Positions 43,727-52,278 of a stretch of 64,000 bases of DNA are shown piece by piece. This DNA is from Bog-950 sp964631835 (GTDB taxonomy: Bacteria; Bacteroidota; Bacteroidia; Chitinophagales; LD1), in the NCBI GenBank assembly GCA_964631835.1, contig CAZWAD010000001.1, forward strand, positions 186,001 through 250,000, written 5' to 3'. A program made the position numbers and the translations under genes. Within the stretch, counting starts at the first letter, position 1; each line of letters opens with the position of its first letter. The notes beneath the pieces are model-generated. The model worked only from the letters and a program-made list of their open reading frames with translations, made no database searches and was not told the origin of the DNA.

Positions 43727-44206
43727 ATGAAAAGCACAGTACTGGCTTTGTGCCAGTTGTTTTTTGTTTTATCGGTTTTTGGGCAAGATACTCTGGAGGT
43801 TCCCGATAAATCAAGAGCAAAATTGCATGCCGATTACCCGCGCATGGTAGCCCGCGCCCAGTGGACTAAAGAAAGCGAAAGCGTTTACCGTGCCGATTTT
43901 GTTTTCTACCGCAGCCGTAAAATTCAAATGGCGAGGTTCGATACGGCCGGCAACCGCCTGGAAGCCCGTATTGAAATAGACCACGCACAGGCACCGGTGA
44001 AGGTGAAAGAACTGCTGACACGTAAATTCAAAAACTGCAAACCGGTAAAAACAGTTCGCTACGAACTATCCGGTACTGCTGCCCGCTTTTTCGTAACGCT
44101 CGAAAAAACAGTGACAGGCAGCGCACCGGTAAGTTATACTATTGAAGTATCACCGGAAGGTAAGCTGCTGAAAACTCCGGAAGAGCTTTTGGCAAGCAGC
44201 CAATAA
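43727..44206 (+). CDS. Small secreted protein, PepSY-like
   Basis: The 159-residue protein has a signal peptide (MKSTVLALCQLFFVLSVFGQ). The mature domain consists of two PepSY-like halves: FRSRKIQMARFDTAGNRLEARIEI and PVSYTIEVSPEGKLLKTPEELL, with an RKFKNCKPVKTVRYELSG strand region between. PepSY-type domains are periplasmic and of unknown, possibly inhibitory, role. It is divergent from the rimP operon. Confidence 0.7.
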   Translation: MKSTVLALCQLFFVLSVFGQDTLEVPDKSRAKLHADYPRMVARAQWTKESESVYRADFVFYRSRKIQMARFDTAGNRLEARIEIDHAQAPVKVKELLTRKFKNCKPVKTVRYELSGTAARFFVTLEKTVTGSAPVSYTIEVSPEGKLLKTPEELLASSQ

Positions 44207-44231
44207 AAAACCCCTCCCGAAGCGAGAGGGG
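44205..44231 (-). terminator. Intrinsic terminator of the PadR/PspC operon
   Basis: On the minus strand CCCCTCTCG and CGGGAGGGG form a nine-base-pair stem (one G-U) with a CTT loop, followed by TTTTTT. It lies 46 bp after the stop of the PspC gene. It overlaps the stop region of the convergent gene at 43727. Confidence 0.8.
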
Positions 44232-44276
44232 CGCCACACCAAAAGAGTTTTGCGATAACCTGTTTGGAGGGATATT

Positions 44277-46037
44277 TTACTGAGGCTCTTCTTCCTCTTT
44301 CTTTATTTTGATAATTTTCTTCTCCAGTTTTTTACCGGCTTCGTCTATTTTCTTTTCAGCTTCCTCAATTTTTTTCTCTGCCTCTTCAATTTTCTTTTCG
44401 TGCTTTTCAATGACCTCTTCCACTTCCTTTTCAATTTTTTCCTCGGCATTAAAATGGTTTTCGCCTTTTACGCACATCACTTTCCCGTCTTTTACGGTCC
44501 AGGTGGTGTTGGCGAAATAGGTGTCATCATACGTGTTGTCGCCTTTAACTGTAGCCGCCCAGCGGTCAAGGTTATCGGCAAAACTTACAAACTTGCCCTC
44601 GGGAATGGCAATGCGGATTTTCATATCCTGAAAGCGGTACTTACCGTTTTTATCGAGTTCGAGATAAGCGGGAAGGCTCAAAATAGTATCGTGCTGCGAA
44701 ATATCGTAAATCACATAACCCGAGTTAGTCAGTGCATCACCCTTGTTTTTTCCCCGCGTACCGATAGACTTTTGAATGTAAAAGCTATCGTTCAGCGAAG
44801 GCATTAGCTGCAGTGCCGGCTCACCGATGGTAATGCGGTCCAGTTCATCAATATCAACTCCGTTAATGGTAATTCCGTTTTGGTTGATGTTGAAGTTGTA
44901 GTCATCATCGTCTTCATCTTTCGAAATTTTGTTTCCCAAAGTATCGGTGAGTTGAATAAACAAAGTTCCGTTCGGAGGTTGTACCAAAGCAATTTCCTCA
45001 TTCTTGGTGGCCTTAGTTCCAAAATCTTTGGCAATCACAAAGCCGCCATAACTCATCATAAATACCCCAATCCACCAAACGGCAATCAATATCCATTTAA
45101 GCATGGGTGCTGAAGTGCGCTTGCCGAAAATCAAACGCATAGCAGCATAAATAACAGCCACTACCGGTGCACCGATAAACAACGCCACCCCGAATTTTAA
45201 AAAGGTAAGAGCCGAAGAATTTTCGATAAACAAGTGTGGAGCATGGGTAAATAGGTTGTTACCGGCAAACGAAATACCAAGCAAACCGGCAATAAGCACA
45301 ACTAAAACAAGAAAACCAGCTAAGATTATTATTCCGGCTATAAACTTAACAAGACCGGTTATTATAGTTAAAGAAACGCCCCAAAACTTTTCGAAAAAAG
45401 TTTGTTCGCGCACCAACCGGTTAACCGATTCCCCCGCACGGCTTACGGCTCCTTTTATTTCTTTCTCTATGGTGCTGATATTTACCGGCTCACCTTTCAT
45501 TTGCAACTTTTCAGCCGAGGTTTGCGCTTTCGGAATAACTATGGCAAGAAGTATATAAACAAGCACTACCGTTCCGAAACTCACAAAGCAAAGCAGCACT
45601 ACCATCAGCCGCACCCAGGTGGGGTCATTAATACCAAAATAATGGCAAAGACCTGAAATAACACCTGCAACTTTTTCGTCATCCGGGTCGCGGAACAGCC
45701 TTCTTCTTACCAGCTCACCGGTTAATGTGTTTTCCGGCTGACTTGCATTATCAGCCGGAGATGTTTGGGTTTCTTCACCGGCAATGTCTTCGGGTTTGCC
45801 CATTATACCGGTTACATACTGAACATCTTCAATGCCCACTACTTCTCTGCGGCTGGCAAGTTTCTGGTTCAGCATTTCGGCAATGCGCGCTTCAATGTCG
45901 TTAAGTATTTCATCACGCCCGGCTTCATTTTTAAACTTTGTCTTCAGTGATTCGAGATATACATGCAGGAGTTCATAAGCATTCTCATCAATGATAAATG
46001 CCAGTCCCCCGAGGTTAATGTTTAATGTCTTTCTCAT
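44277..46037 (-). CDS. PspC-domain membrane protein
   Basis: The 586-residue protein begins with a DUF4097-like/MKTLNINLGG cytoplasmic segment (KTLNINLGGLAFIIDENAYELLHVYLESLK) and a small helical region, followed by a PspC domain at about 108-170 (RRLFRDPDDEKVAGVISGLCHYFGINDPTWVRLMVVLL). Four or more further membrane segments lie up to about 335, then a periplasmic beta domain, and a Lys/Glu coiled coil (EKHEKKIEEAEKKIEEAEKKIDEAGKKLEKK) at the C-terminus. In Bacteroidota this type of gene often sits with a PadR regulator, as here. It probably senses or protects the cell envelope. Confidence 0.9.
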   Translation of the reverse strand: MRKTLNINLGGLAFIIDENAYELLHVYLESLKTKFKNEAGRDEILNDIEARIAEMLNQKLASRREVVGIEDVQYVTGIMGKPEDIAGEETQTSPADNASQPENTLTGELVRRRLFRDPDDEKVAGVISGLCHYFGINDPTWVRLMVVLLCFVSFGTVVLVYILLAIVIPKAQTSAEKLQMKGEPVNISTIEKEIKGAVSRAGESVNRLVREQTFFEKFWGVSLTIITGLVKFIAGIIILAGFLVLVVLIAGLLGISFAGNNLFTHAPHLFIENSSALTFLKFGVALFIGAPVVAVIYAAMRLIFGKRTSAPMLKWILIAVWWIGVFMMSYGGFVIAKDFGTKATKNEEIALVQPPNGTLFIQLTDTLGNKISKDEDDDDYNFNINQNGITINGVDIDELDRITIGEPALQLMPSLNDSFYIQKSIGTRGKNKGDALTNSGYVIYDISQHDTILSLPAYLELDKNGKYRFQDMKIRIAIPEGKFVSFADNLDRWAATVKGDNTYDDTYFANTTWTVKDGKVMCVKGENHFNAEEKIEKEVEEVIEKHEKKIEEAEKKIEEAEKKIDEAGKKLEKKIIKIKKEEEEPQ

Positions 46038-46040
46038 CGT

Positions 46041-46382
46041 TTATTGTTTTTGTGTGGTTTGTTGAATAATTTGATTAACCGAACCGGTGAGTTCGTTCCA
46101 GCTTTCGAGTAAAGCCGTAAGGTTTTTTCTTCCCTCTTCCGTTAGGGTAAAATATTTTCTGGGCGGCCCAGAAGTCGACTCTTCCCAGCGGTAAGAAAGG
46201 AGCCCGTCATTTTTCAGGCGGGTGAGCAGCGGGTAAAGCGTACCTTCAACCACAAGCAATTTAACCTGCTTCATCCGCTCGATAATTTCGGTGGGATAAT
46301 GTTCCCCGTCCGAAAGCACGCACAAAATGCAAAATTCCAGCACTCCTTTCCGCATCTGCGCTTTGGTGTTTTCGATATTCAT
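46041..46382 (-). CDS. PadR-family transcriptional regulator
   Basis: The ATG at 46382 is chosen (MNIENTKAQMRKGVLEFCILCVLSDGEHYPTEIIERM); the frame is open for 13 more residues. The 113-residue winged-helix protein has the PadR pattern LVVEGTLYPLLTRLKNDGLLSYRWEESTSGPPRKYFTLTEEGRKNL. It probably represses its own operon. It lies 3 bp before the PspC gene and 59 bp after the small secreted gene, so all three are likely one operon. The palindrome at 46856-46874 is a candidate operator. Confidence 0.93.
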   Translation of the reverse strand: MNIENTKAQMRKGVLEFCILCVLSDGEHYPTEIIERMKQVKLLVVEGTLYPLLTRLKNDGLLSYRWEESTSGPPRKYFTLTEEGRKNLTALLESWNELTGSVNQIIQQTTQKQ

Positions 46383-46441
46383 TGTTTTTGATTTTAGTTT
46401 TAAAAATGCGGATCGATGCATTTCGGTCCGCGTGCTTTTGT

Positions 46442-46795
46442 TTACGCTACACGAAACTTCACCACGAGTAGGAACTTTTCTGTTGGTACACTGTTTTTAA
46501 CTTTCATTTCTTTCAGCGCATTCTCTACATAATTTCTTGCATGTGCATTTGCCGAATTGATTTCGTGGATAGTTACTTTGCCATTTTCATCAACCGATAC
46601 CATCGCCTTTACATCGTTGGCTTCGGTGTTTTCCGTAATAAACTCAGGGCACGAAATGTTGCGGATAATTTCTCTGCGCACATTTTCTTTAGCGTTTTTT
46701 TGAACGTTGCCGGGAACTGCCGCTATAATCCCCAGTGAACTCATCAATAAAAAATAACCTGCTAACAGGGCGTTGCATGTGAATTTTGTTGTCAT
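46442..46795 (-). CDS. Small secreted protein with a TonB-like C-terminal fold
   Basis: The 117-residue protein has a signal peptide (FTCNALLAGYFLLMSSLGIIAA) and a mature domain of about 85 residues. The segment VKAMVSVDENGKVTIHEINSANAHARNYVENALKEMKVKN ... LLVVKFRVA fits the beta-alpha-beta pattern of TonB C-terminal domains, as found in small periplasmic Bacteroidota proteins of unknown role. It is first in the PadR/PspC operon. Confidence 0.68.
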   Translation of the reverse strand: MTTKFTCNALLAGYFLLMSSLGIIAAVPGNVQKNAKENVRREIIRNISCPEFITENTEANDVKAMVSVDENGKVTIHEINSANAHARNYVENALKEMKVKNSVPTEKFLLVVKFRVA

Positions 46796-46834
46796 GTCTA
46801 TTGTTTTAAATGTTTAATAAGCTACTTGACGATG

Positions 46835-46867
46835 CAAATATATATTCATTGTATGGTATTATGCAAT
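46835..46867 (-). promoter_or_regulatory. Promoter ATTG-N21-TATATTTG for the PadR operon
   Basis: TATATTTG at 46835-46842 on the minus strand matches the -7 consensus exactly. ATTG at 46864-46867 is a possible -33 box and falls inside the palindrome 46856-46874, so binding there would block the polymerase. Confidence 0.6.
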
Positions 46868-46874
46868 ACATAAT
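46856..46874. promoter_or_regulatory. Candidate PadR operator
   Basis: Two overlapping palindromes: GTATT-ATGC-AATAC (46856-46869) and ATTATG-CAATA-CATAAT (46858-46874). A wider TGTAT-N11-ATACA also spans the site. PadR proteins typically bind TGTAT/ATACA-like half-sites. The location over the -33 region of the padR operon supports autorepression. Confidence 0.55.
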
Positions 46875-46989
46875 AGTATATTTTTCATGAACTTTTTCTA
46901 AGTAGTTGATTTTCAGGATAAACAATTTTGCGATGTACTTATTTTTTTTCACTAATAACTAGCTTTCTTCTCATTGTTTAAAATCTCAT

Positions 46990-47018
46990 ATTGTTAAATG
47001 ATATTCTTTTTAGATTTG
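46990..47018 (+). promoter_or_regulatory. Promoter ATTG-N17-TAGATTTG
   Basis: TAGATTTG at 47011-47018 matches TAnnTTTG. ATTG lies 17 bp upstream. The ATG of the DUF3078 gene is at 47038, so the leader is about 15 nt. Confidence 0.5.
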
Positions 47019-47037
47019 GGCAAACAAAACATACACT

Positions 47038-48210
47038 ATGAAAAAAATATCTCTACTTTGTTTGTTATTCATCTTTACTCTCACTTCAAATGCACAGGAC
47101 ACAACTCCTGCAACAGAAAAGAAAAAATCAAAAGTTGTTTTGGGTGGCGATGGGGTCTATCTCCGCGACTCGGTTTGGAAACTTGGCGGGTTTTTGGGAT
47201 TTACCTTGAGTCAAACTGCCCTTTACCAGTGGGGGCCTGGCGGCTCCAACAACTTCTCGTTTTTGCTAGGTGTGAATTTTTATGCCAACTATAAAAAGAA
47301 TAAAATAATTTGGGACAACAGCCTTGATGCCAAATGGGGAATGGTGGCAAACGGACTGATTCGGGATAAATCGCTTGCCCAGAGAAATTTTCAGAAGAAC
47401 ATTGACATTTTTGCCATTAAATCACTTTGGGGATACCAGGTAACCAACTCGTTATATGTAGGCGCAAAGCTGGGTTTTGAAAGCCAGTTTACTCCAACCT
47501 TCGATTATTCCCTAACCGATACTTCAAATGGGAGATTCAGAAGATACACCATTTCGAAATTCGCAGCTCCGGCAGTTTTGACTATCGGCCCCGGTATAAC
47601 CTGGAAGCCAAAAGATTATTTCACACTTTTCTTCTCTCCGGTAGAAGGCAAAATGACTTTTGTGGCAAAGGACAATCCCACCCGAAGTATGGACACGGTC
47701 AGTGACGGAACATTTGTTGACGCGCACTATACTGATATTGATGAAACAAGGTTCGGATTAAAAGCCGGCAAAGAATTTATGGGTGAACTGGGTTGGGAGT
47801 TAGATTTATTATTCCAGAAGGATATTGTAAAAAATGTGAACTGGAAAAGCCACTTGAATGTTTTTGGAGCCTATATGAATGCCAGCTACAACACCGAAAT
47901 GCCGGTCTATTATTCGGACAGAGATTCTCTTGGTGTCAGAATTATTTCCGACAAAACAAGGCATATACCAGTAGTGAAATGGGATAACGACATTGTGTTT
48001 AAGGTAAACAAATGGCTGAGCGCTACACTCTCTGCACGCTTCGTTTATCAATACAATGCGAAAGTGCCTATTGATACGCGCAAAAACGAAAGCGGTAAAA
48101 AGGGCCCTGATGGAATTACTGATTCCGACAAGGCCGGAAATGCCATTAACGGCTTCAACAGGTTGCAGATATTCGAGCAGTTCGGAATAGCACTGGCATA
48201 TAAGTTTTAA
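47038..48210 (+). CDS. DUF3078 family outer-membrane-like protein
   Basis: The 390-residue protein has a signal peptide (ISLLCLLFIFTLTSNAQ) and a mature domain of about 370 residues with the DUF3078 pattern: WKLGGFLGFTLSQTALYQWGPGGSNNFSFLLGVNFYANYKKNKIIWDNSLDAKWGMV ... IGPGITWKPKDYFTLFFSPVEGKMTF. Alternating hydrophobic residues suggest a beta-barrel in the outer membrane. The function of the family is unknown. Confidence 0.88.
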   Translation: MKKISLLCLLFIFTLTSNAQDTTPATEKKKSKVVLGGDGVYLRDSVWKLGGFLGFTLSQTALYQWGPGGSNNFSFLLGVNFYANYKKNKIIWDNSLDAKWGMVANGLIRDKSLAQRNFQKNIDIFAIKSLWGYQVTNSLYVGAKLGFESQFTPTFDYSLTDTSNGRFRRYTISKFAAPAVLTIGPGITWKPKDYFTLFFSPVEGKMTFVAKDNPTRSMDTVSDGTFVDAHYTDIDETRFGLKAGKEFMGELGWELDLLFQKDIVKNVNWKSHLNVFGAYMNASYNTEMPVYYSDRDSLGVRIISDKTRHIPVVKWDNDIVFKVNKWLSATLSARFVYQYNAKVPIDTRKNESGKKGPDGITDSDKAGNAINGFNRLQIFEQFGIALAYKF

Positions 48211-48234
48211 AAAATAATTCAATCGAAATTTCAG

Positions 48235-48260
48235 AAGGGGCTTTGCGCCCCTTTTCATTT
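48235..48260 (+). terminator. Intrinsic terminator after the DUF3078 gene
   Basis: AAGGGGC and GCCCCTT form a seven-base-pair stem with a TTTGC loop, followed by TTTTCATTTTG. It separates the DUF3078 gene from the MoxR gene. Confidence 0.75.
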
Positions 48261-48303
48261 TGTGCTTAACAAAAATTGAATTTTAACAACCACCTCGGGC
48301 GCA

Positions 48304-48311
48304 TATATTTG
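48304..48311 (+). promoter_or_regulatory. -7 element TATATTTG before the MoxR operon
   Basis: TATATTTG matches the consensus exactly and lies 24 nt before the ATG at 48336. I see no clear -33 box at the expected distance. Confidence 0.5.
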
Positions 48312-48335
48312 CCGTCCACAAAAAAAGTAAAAGCT

Positions 48336-49346
48336 ATGGAAATAATATCCGGTAACACCACAGTTGACATTACAGCACTCAACGAAAAAATAAACCGCGA
48401 AAGCGCCTTTGTTGATTTGCTGAATATTGAACTCGGCAAAACTATTGTAGGTCAGAAATATATGGTTGAGCGTTTGTTGCTTGCAATGCTGTCAAACGGG
48501 CACATTTTACTCGAAGGTGTTCCGGGGCTTGCAAAAACTCTCGCAATAAAATCTTTGGCACAAGCCATTCACGGAAAATTTTCGCGCATTCAGTTCACGC
48601 CTGATTTGCTTCCGGCTGATTTGATCGGAACCATGATTTACAATCAGCAGCAAAACGAATTTGTGGTGAAAAAGGGTCCGGTATTCGCCAACTTTGTTTT
48701 GGCAGATGAAATCAATCGTGCACCGGCAAAAGTGCAATCAGCTTTGTTGGAAGCTATGCAGGAAAAACAAGTAACGATTGGAGAAAGTACTTATAAATTG
48801 GAAGAACCCTTCCTGGTTCTCGCCACTCAAAACCCGATTGAACAGGAAGGCACCTACCCGCTGCCGGAAGCACAGGTTGACCGATTCATGCTCAAAGCTG
48901 TAATTACTTACCCGAAAAAAGAAGAAGAGCAGCTTATTATTCGGCAGAATATGGCGCTTAATGACAAACCAATTACCTCAGTAGTTAAGAAGGAAGACAT
49001 TGTTGCTGCGCGTAAAACGGTCCGTGAAGTTTACATGGATGAAAAGATTGAACGCTACATTCTCGATATCGTTTTCGCAACCCGTAAACCAGAAGACTAT
49101 AAGCTGAGCAAAATTAAATCGTTCATAAGCTATGGAGGCTCACCAAGGGCGAGCATCAATTTGGCGATTGCTGCGAAAGCCTATGCATTCATTAAGCGTA
49201 GGGGCTACGTTATTCCCGAAGATGTTCGCGCCATTTGTTTTGACGTAATGCGCCACCGGGTAGGGCTTACTTACGAGGCAGAAGCAGAAAACATTACCAG
49301 CGAAGAAGTGATTTCAGAGATTCTGAATGCAGTAGAAGTTCCATAG
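48336..49346 (+). CDS. MoxR-family AAA+ ATPase
   Basis: The ATG at 48336 is chosen (MEIISGNTTVDITALNEKI); the upstream extension contains the promoter. The 336-residue protein has Walker A (GVPGLAKT), Walker B (VLADEINRAPAKVQSALLEAMQEKQVT), sensor 1 (FLVLATQNPIEQEGTYPLPEAQVDRF) and a C-terminal lid domain. MoxR ATPases act as chaperones for vWA proteins and often open Bat operons. It is 18 bp upstream of the DUF58 gene. Confidence 0.94.
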   Translation: MEIISGNTTVDITALNEKINRESAFVDLLNIELGKTIVGQKYMVERLLLAMLSNGHILLEGVPGLAKTLAIKSLAQAIHGKFSRIQFTPDLLPADLIGTMIYNQQQNEFVVKKGPVFANFVLADEINRAPAKVQSALLEAMQEKQVTIGESTYKLEEPFLVLATQNPIEQEGTYPLPEAQVDRFMLKAVITYPKKEEEQLIIRQNMALNDKPITSVVKKEDIVAARKTVREVYMDEKIERYILDIVFATRKPEDYKLSKIKSFISYGGSPRASINLAIAAKAYAFIKRRGYVIPEDVRAICFDVMRHRVGLTYEAEAENITSEEVISEILNAVEVP

Positions 49347-49364
49347 TTTACTGAACTTTTTCCT

Positions 49365-50285
49365 ATGGCCAAACCTATTTCGGACAGCAGTGAGGACAAG
49401 CGCAGGAAGTTGCGCAGAATTGAAATAAAAACCAGAAAACTCTCCAACCAGATTTTCTCCGGCAGCTATCACTCTGCTTTCAAAGGCAAAGGCATTTCTT
49501 TCAGCGAAGTGCGCGAATACCAATATGGCGATGATATCCGCGCTATTGACTGGAACGTAACCGCACGCAACCGCAAGCCGTTCGTAAAAGTTTTTGAAGA
49601 AGAGAGGGAACTGACAGTTATGCTCTTGATTGACGTAAGTCAATCGTCTTTCTTCGGAACACAGAATGAGTTCAAGAATCACATTATAGCAGAAATATGC
49701 GGAGTGCTTGCTTTTTCCGCCATTACGAATAATGATAAAGTCGGGGTTCTCTTTTTCAGCGATGTTATTGAAAAGTTTATTCCGCCTAAAAAGGGAAAGA
49801 GCCACATCCTGCGGATTATTTCGGAAATATATGACTTTCATCCACAGCGGACAGGAACCAATATTCCCGAAGCATTAAGGCATTTTAATAATGCCGTAAA
49901 GAAAAAAACCATTGCGTTTTTAGTTTCCGATTTTTTGAGCAAAGATTCTTCTTCGGAAAAATTTAAAAATGACTTTAAAAAATCGCTGAGTATTGTAGGT
50001 AAGAAGCATGATTTAATCGGTTTGCACGTTTACGATGAGCGCGAAGCCGTAATGCCCGATATCGGTTTAGCCAAAATAATTGACAGCGAAACCGGAAAGG
50101 AATTCTGGATTGATACCAGCGATAAAACCCTTCGCGATAAATACGCAAAAATGTTTCAGGAAAACGCCCGCAGTACAAAAGATTTGTTCGGAAAAAGCGG
50201 GGCGCAGTTCGAGAGCATAAAGACGGAAGACAACTACGTTATATCGCTGATGAATATGTTCAAGAAAAGAATAGGGAGAAGGTGA
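49365..50285 (+). CDS. DUF58 domain protein
   Basis: The 306-residue protein has the DUF58 pattern: KLSNQIFSGSYHSAFKGKGISFSEVREYQYGDDIRAIDWNVTARNRKPFVKVFEEERELTVMLLIDVSQSSFFG, in which the DVSQS motif is the start of a vWA-like fold with a MIDAS metal site. It normally works with MoxR in Bat operons. It ends in a GTGA overlap with the next gene, which indicates translational coupling. Confidence 0.93.
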   Translation: MAKPISDSSEDKRRKLRRIEIKTRKLSNQIFSGSYHSAFKGKGISFSEVREYQYGDDIRAIDWNVTARNRKPFVKVFEEERELTVMLLIDVSQSSFFGTQNEFKNHIIAEICGVLAFSAITNNDKVGVLFFSDVIEKFIPPKKGKSHILRIISEIYDFHPQRTGTNIPEALRHFNNAVKKKTIAFLVSDFLSKDSSSEKFKNDFKKSLSIVGKKHDLIGLHVYDEREAVMPDIGLAKIIDSETGKEFWIDTSDKTLRDKYAKMFQENARSTKDLFGKSGAQFESIKTEDNYVISLMNMFKKRIGRR

Positions 50286-51250
50286 AAGCTCAAGGTTTAA
50301 AATTTATTGTTCAGGGTTCGAAAGCCAAAGGGTTACTGCTTTGGCTTTTGCTCATTGGTCTTTGGTTTTGCGCCAATGCACAGGTTTCCGCAACCCTTCG
50401 TGCCGATTCTTCCGCAATTCAAATAGGCGACCACCTCCATATCCGGTTAACGGTTAAGCATCCATCCGGCTTTTCGGTTCCGTTTCCTCTTATTGCCGAT
50501 ACGCTCGGAAATCTCGAGCTGGTTTCGTATTCTAAAATTGATACTTCGGCCGAATCAGGCAGCCAGGTGCTTTCGCAGCTTTATACCGTTTCAGCTTACG
50601 ATTCAGGAGAGTATCATGCAGGGCCGGTGAAAGTTTATTTCAAAAACAGCACCGGTGAGTTGGACAGTATTCTTTCAAACTACATCCCTGTTACGGTAAA
50701 CACCTTGAATGTTGACACCACAAAACCGTTCAAGCCCATTAAAGCGCCACTTGCCGTTCCTTATTCCTGGAAGGAATTTATTTATTACTACATCGCACTA
50801 TGGGTTTTGCTTGTGGCATTGGTTGCCGGATACCTGATGTGGCGGGAGCAGAAAAAGAAGAAACCGGTTGTGTATCAGCGGCCGCGGCCCAAAGACCCTG
50901 CGCATATATGGGCGCGAAAGGAGCTGAAGAAATTAGAAGAAGAAAAACTTTGGCAGAGCGACCAGGTGAAATTATACTATAGCCGGCTGACAGATATTTT
51001 GCGCTTGTATCTTGAATACCGTTTCAACTGGCTTGCTCTGGAGTCAACCACCGAAGAAATTCAAAGGGAGATAGACCAATACCACCTGAAGGAGAAAGCA
51101 AAAGAAAGCCTGCTTTCGATTTTACATACTGCCGACCTGGTAAAATTCGCCAAGATGATTCCTCTGCCCGATGCCAACATCCGCGCCATGGAAAGCGCAT
51201 ATAAGTTTATTGATTTTACCGAACCTAAAGAAACCCCAGTGGCGAAATAA
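50282..51250 (+). CDS. BatD-like membrane protein
   Basis: GTG at 50282 overlaps the DUF58 stop by 4 bp. The 322-residue protein starts with a basic segment of repeat-like sequence (KAQGLKFIVQGSKAKG) before the hydrophobic signal (LLLWLLLIGLWFCANAQ). Then a BatD-like beta domain (VSATLRADSSAIQIGDHLHIRLTVKH ... GEYHAGPVKVYF), a membrane segment at about 175-195 (YYIALWVLLVALVAGYLMWR) and a cytoplasmic DUF4381-like helical domain. It joins BatA through a one-base overlap (TAATG). Confidence 0.8.
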   Translation: MKAQGLKFIVQGSKAKGLLLWLLLIGLWFCANAQVSATLRADSSAIQIGDHLHIRLTVKHPSGFSVPFPLIADTLGNLELVSYSKIDTSAESGSQVLSQLYTVSAYDSGEYHAGPVKVYFKNSTGELDSILSNYIPVTVNTLNVDTTKPFKPIKAPLAVPYSWKEFIYYYIALWVLLVALVAGYLMWREQKKKKPVVYQRPRPKDPAHIWARKELKKLEEEKLWQSDQVKLYYSRLTDILRLYLEYRFNWLALESTTEEIQREIDQYHLKEKAKESLLSILHTADLVKFAKMIPLPDANIRAMESAYKFIDFTEPKETPVAK

Positions 51251-52263
51251 TGTTCACCAACCTTACACATATCACTTTTGCCAATAAATGGGTGTTGTTC
51301 CTGATTCCGGTTGTGCTGGTGCTTAGCGGCTTGTGGTGGTACTTTCTTTCCGCCAAAAATAATCCCTCACTCAAGCTTTCTGCCACCAATGCTTTTGAAG
51401 CACTGGCAGACCCCTTCAAGGCAACTCTGAAAAAATTTCTTCCGGTACTCCGTCTCCTCGCTTTGGTTTTTCTGCTTGTTGCTTTGGCGCGCCCCCAAAC
51501 CTCTTACGATGAAGAGAAAGTAACCACCGAAGGCATTGACATTGTGCTGGCAGTGGACGTTTCTACCTCCATGCTTGCCAAAGATTTTTCACCCAACCGC
51601 TTGGAAGCCGCCAAGAAAGAAGCCATGACTTTTATTGACGGCCGCCCGCATGACCGGATAGGGCTTGTGGTGTTTTCGGGCGAAAGTTTCACGCAGTGCC
51701 CGGTGACGATTGACCACGCTATTGTAAAGAATCAGTTGAAGCAAATCAAAAACGGGCTGATGGAAGACGGCACCGCCATAGGCATGGGGCTTGCCACTTC
51801 GGTGCAGCGGCTTAAGGAGCTTCCCTCGAAAAGCAAAGTGGTAATCCTGATGACCGATGGGGTAAACAACAAGGGCTTGGTTGACCCCATGACCGCCTCC
51901 GATATTGCCCTGCAGTTTAAAACCCGCGTTTACACCATTGGCATTGGAACCAACGGCAAAGCCATGACACCGGTTGCCATGACAGCGGGCGGTGAGCTGG
52001 TTTTTGATTACACCGATGTGCAGATTGATGAAGACCTGCTGAAAGAAATTGCGAAAAAAACGGGCGGGCAGTATTTCCGCGCTACCGATAACAGGAAGCT
52101 GAAAGACATTTACGCCCAAATTGACCAGCTCGAAAAAACAAAAATTGAAGTAAGCGCCTTCGAGCACAAAACCGAAAAGTTTTTCCCCTTTGCGCTCATA
52201 GCCGGAGTATTGATTTTTCTTGAAACGCTGTTCAGATATTTAATCGTAAGAAGCATTCCCTGA
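51250..52263 (+). CDS. vWA-domain protein BatA
   Basis: The 337-residue protein has two N-terminal membrane segments (LFLIPVVLVLSGLWWYFL and LPVLRLLALVFLLVALA), a periplasmic or cytoplasmic vWA domain at about 90-290 with a complete MIDAS (LAVDVSTSMLAKDF, EDGTAIGMGL, LMTDGVNNKG) and a C-terminal membrane segment (FPFALIAGVLIFLETLFRYLI). Bat proteins are linked to stress tolerance in Bacteroidota. The usual following genes batB, batC and batE are absent; the next gene is on the other strand. Confidence 0.93.
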   Translation: MFTNLTHITFANKWVLFLIPVVLVLSGLWWYFLSAKNNPSLKLSATNAFEALADPFKATLKKFLPVLRLLALVFLLVALARPQTSYDEEKVTTEGIDIVLAVDVSTSMLAKDFSPNRLEAAKKEAMTFIDGRPHDRIGLVVFSGESFTQCPVTIDHAIVKNQLKQIKNGLMEDGTAIGMGLATSVQRLKELPSKSKVVILMTDGVNNKGLVDPMTASDIALQFKTRVYTIGIGTNGKAMTPVAMTAGGELVFDYTDVQIDEDLLKEIAKKTGGQYFRATDNRKLKDIYAQIDQLEKTKIEVSAFEHKTEKFFPFALIAGVLIFLETLFRYLIVRSIP

Positions 52264-52278
52264 CCTCTCCGGTTGGGT

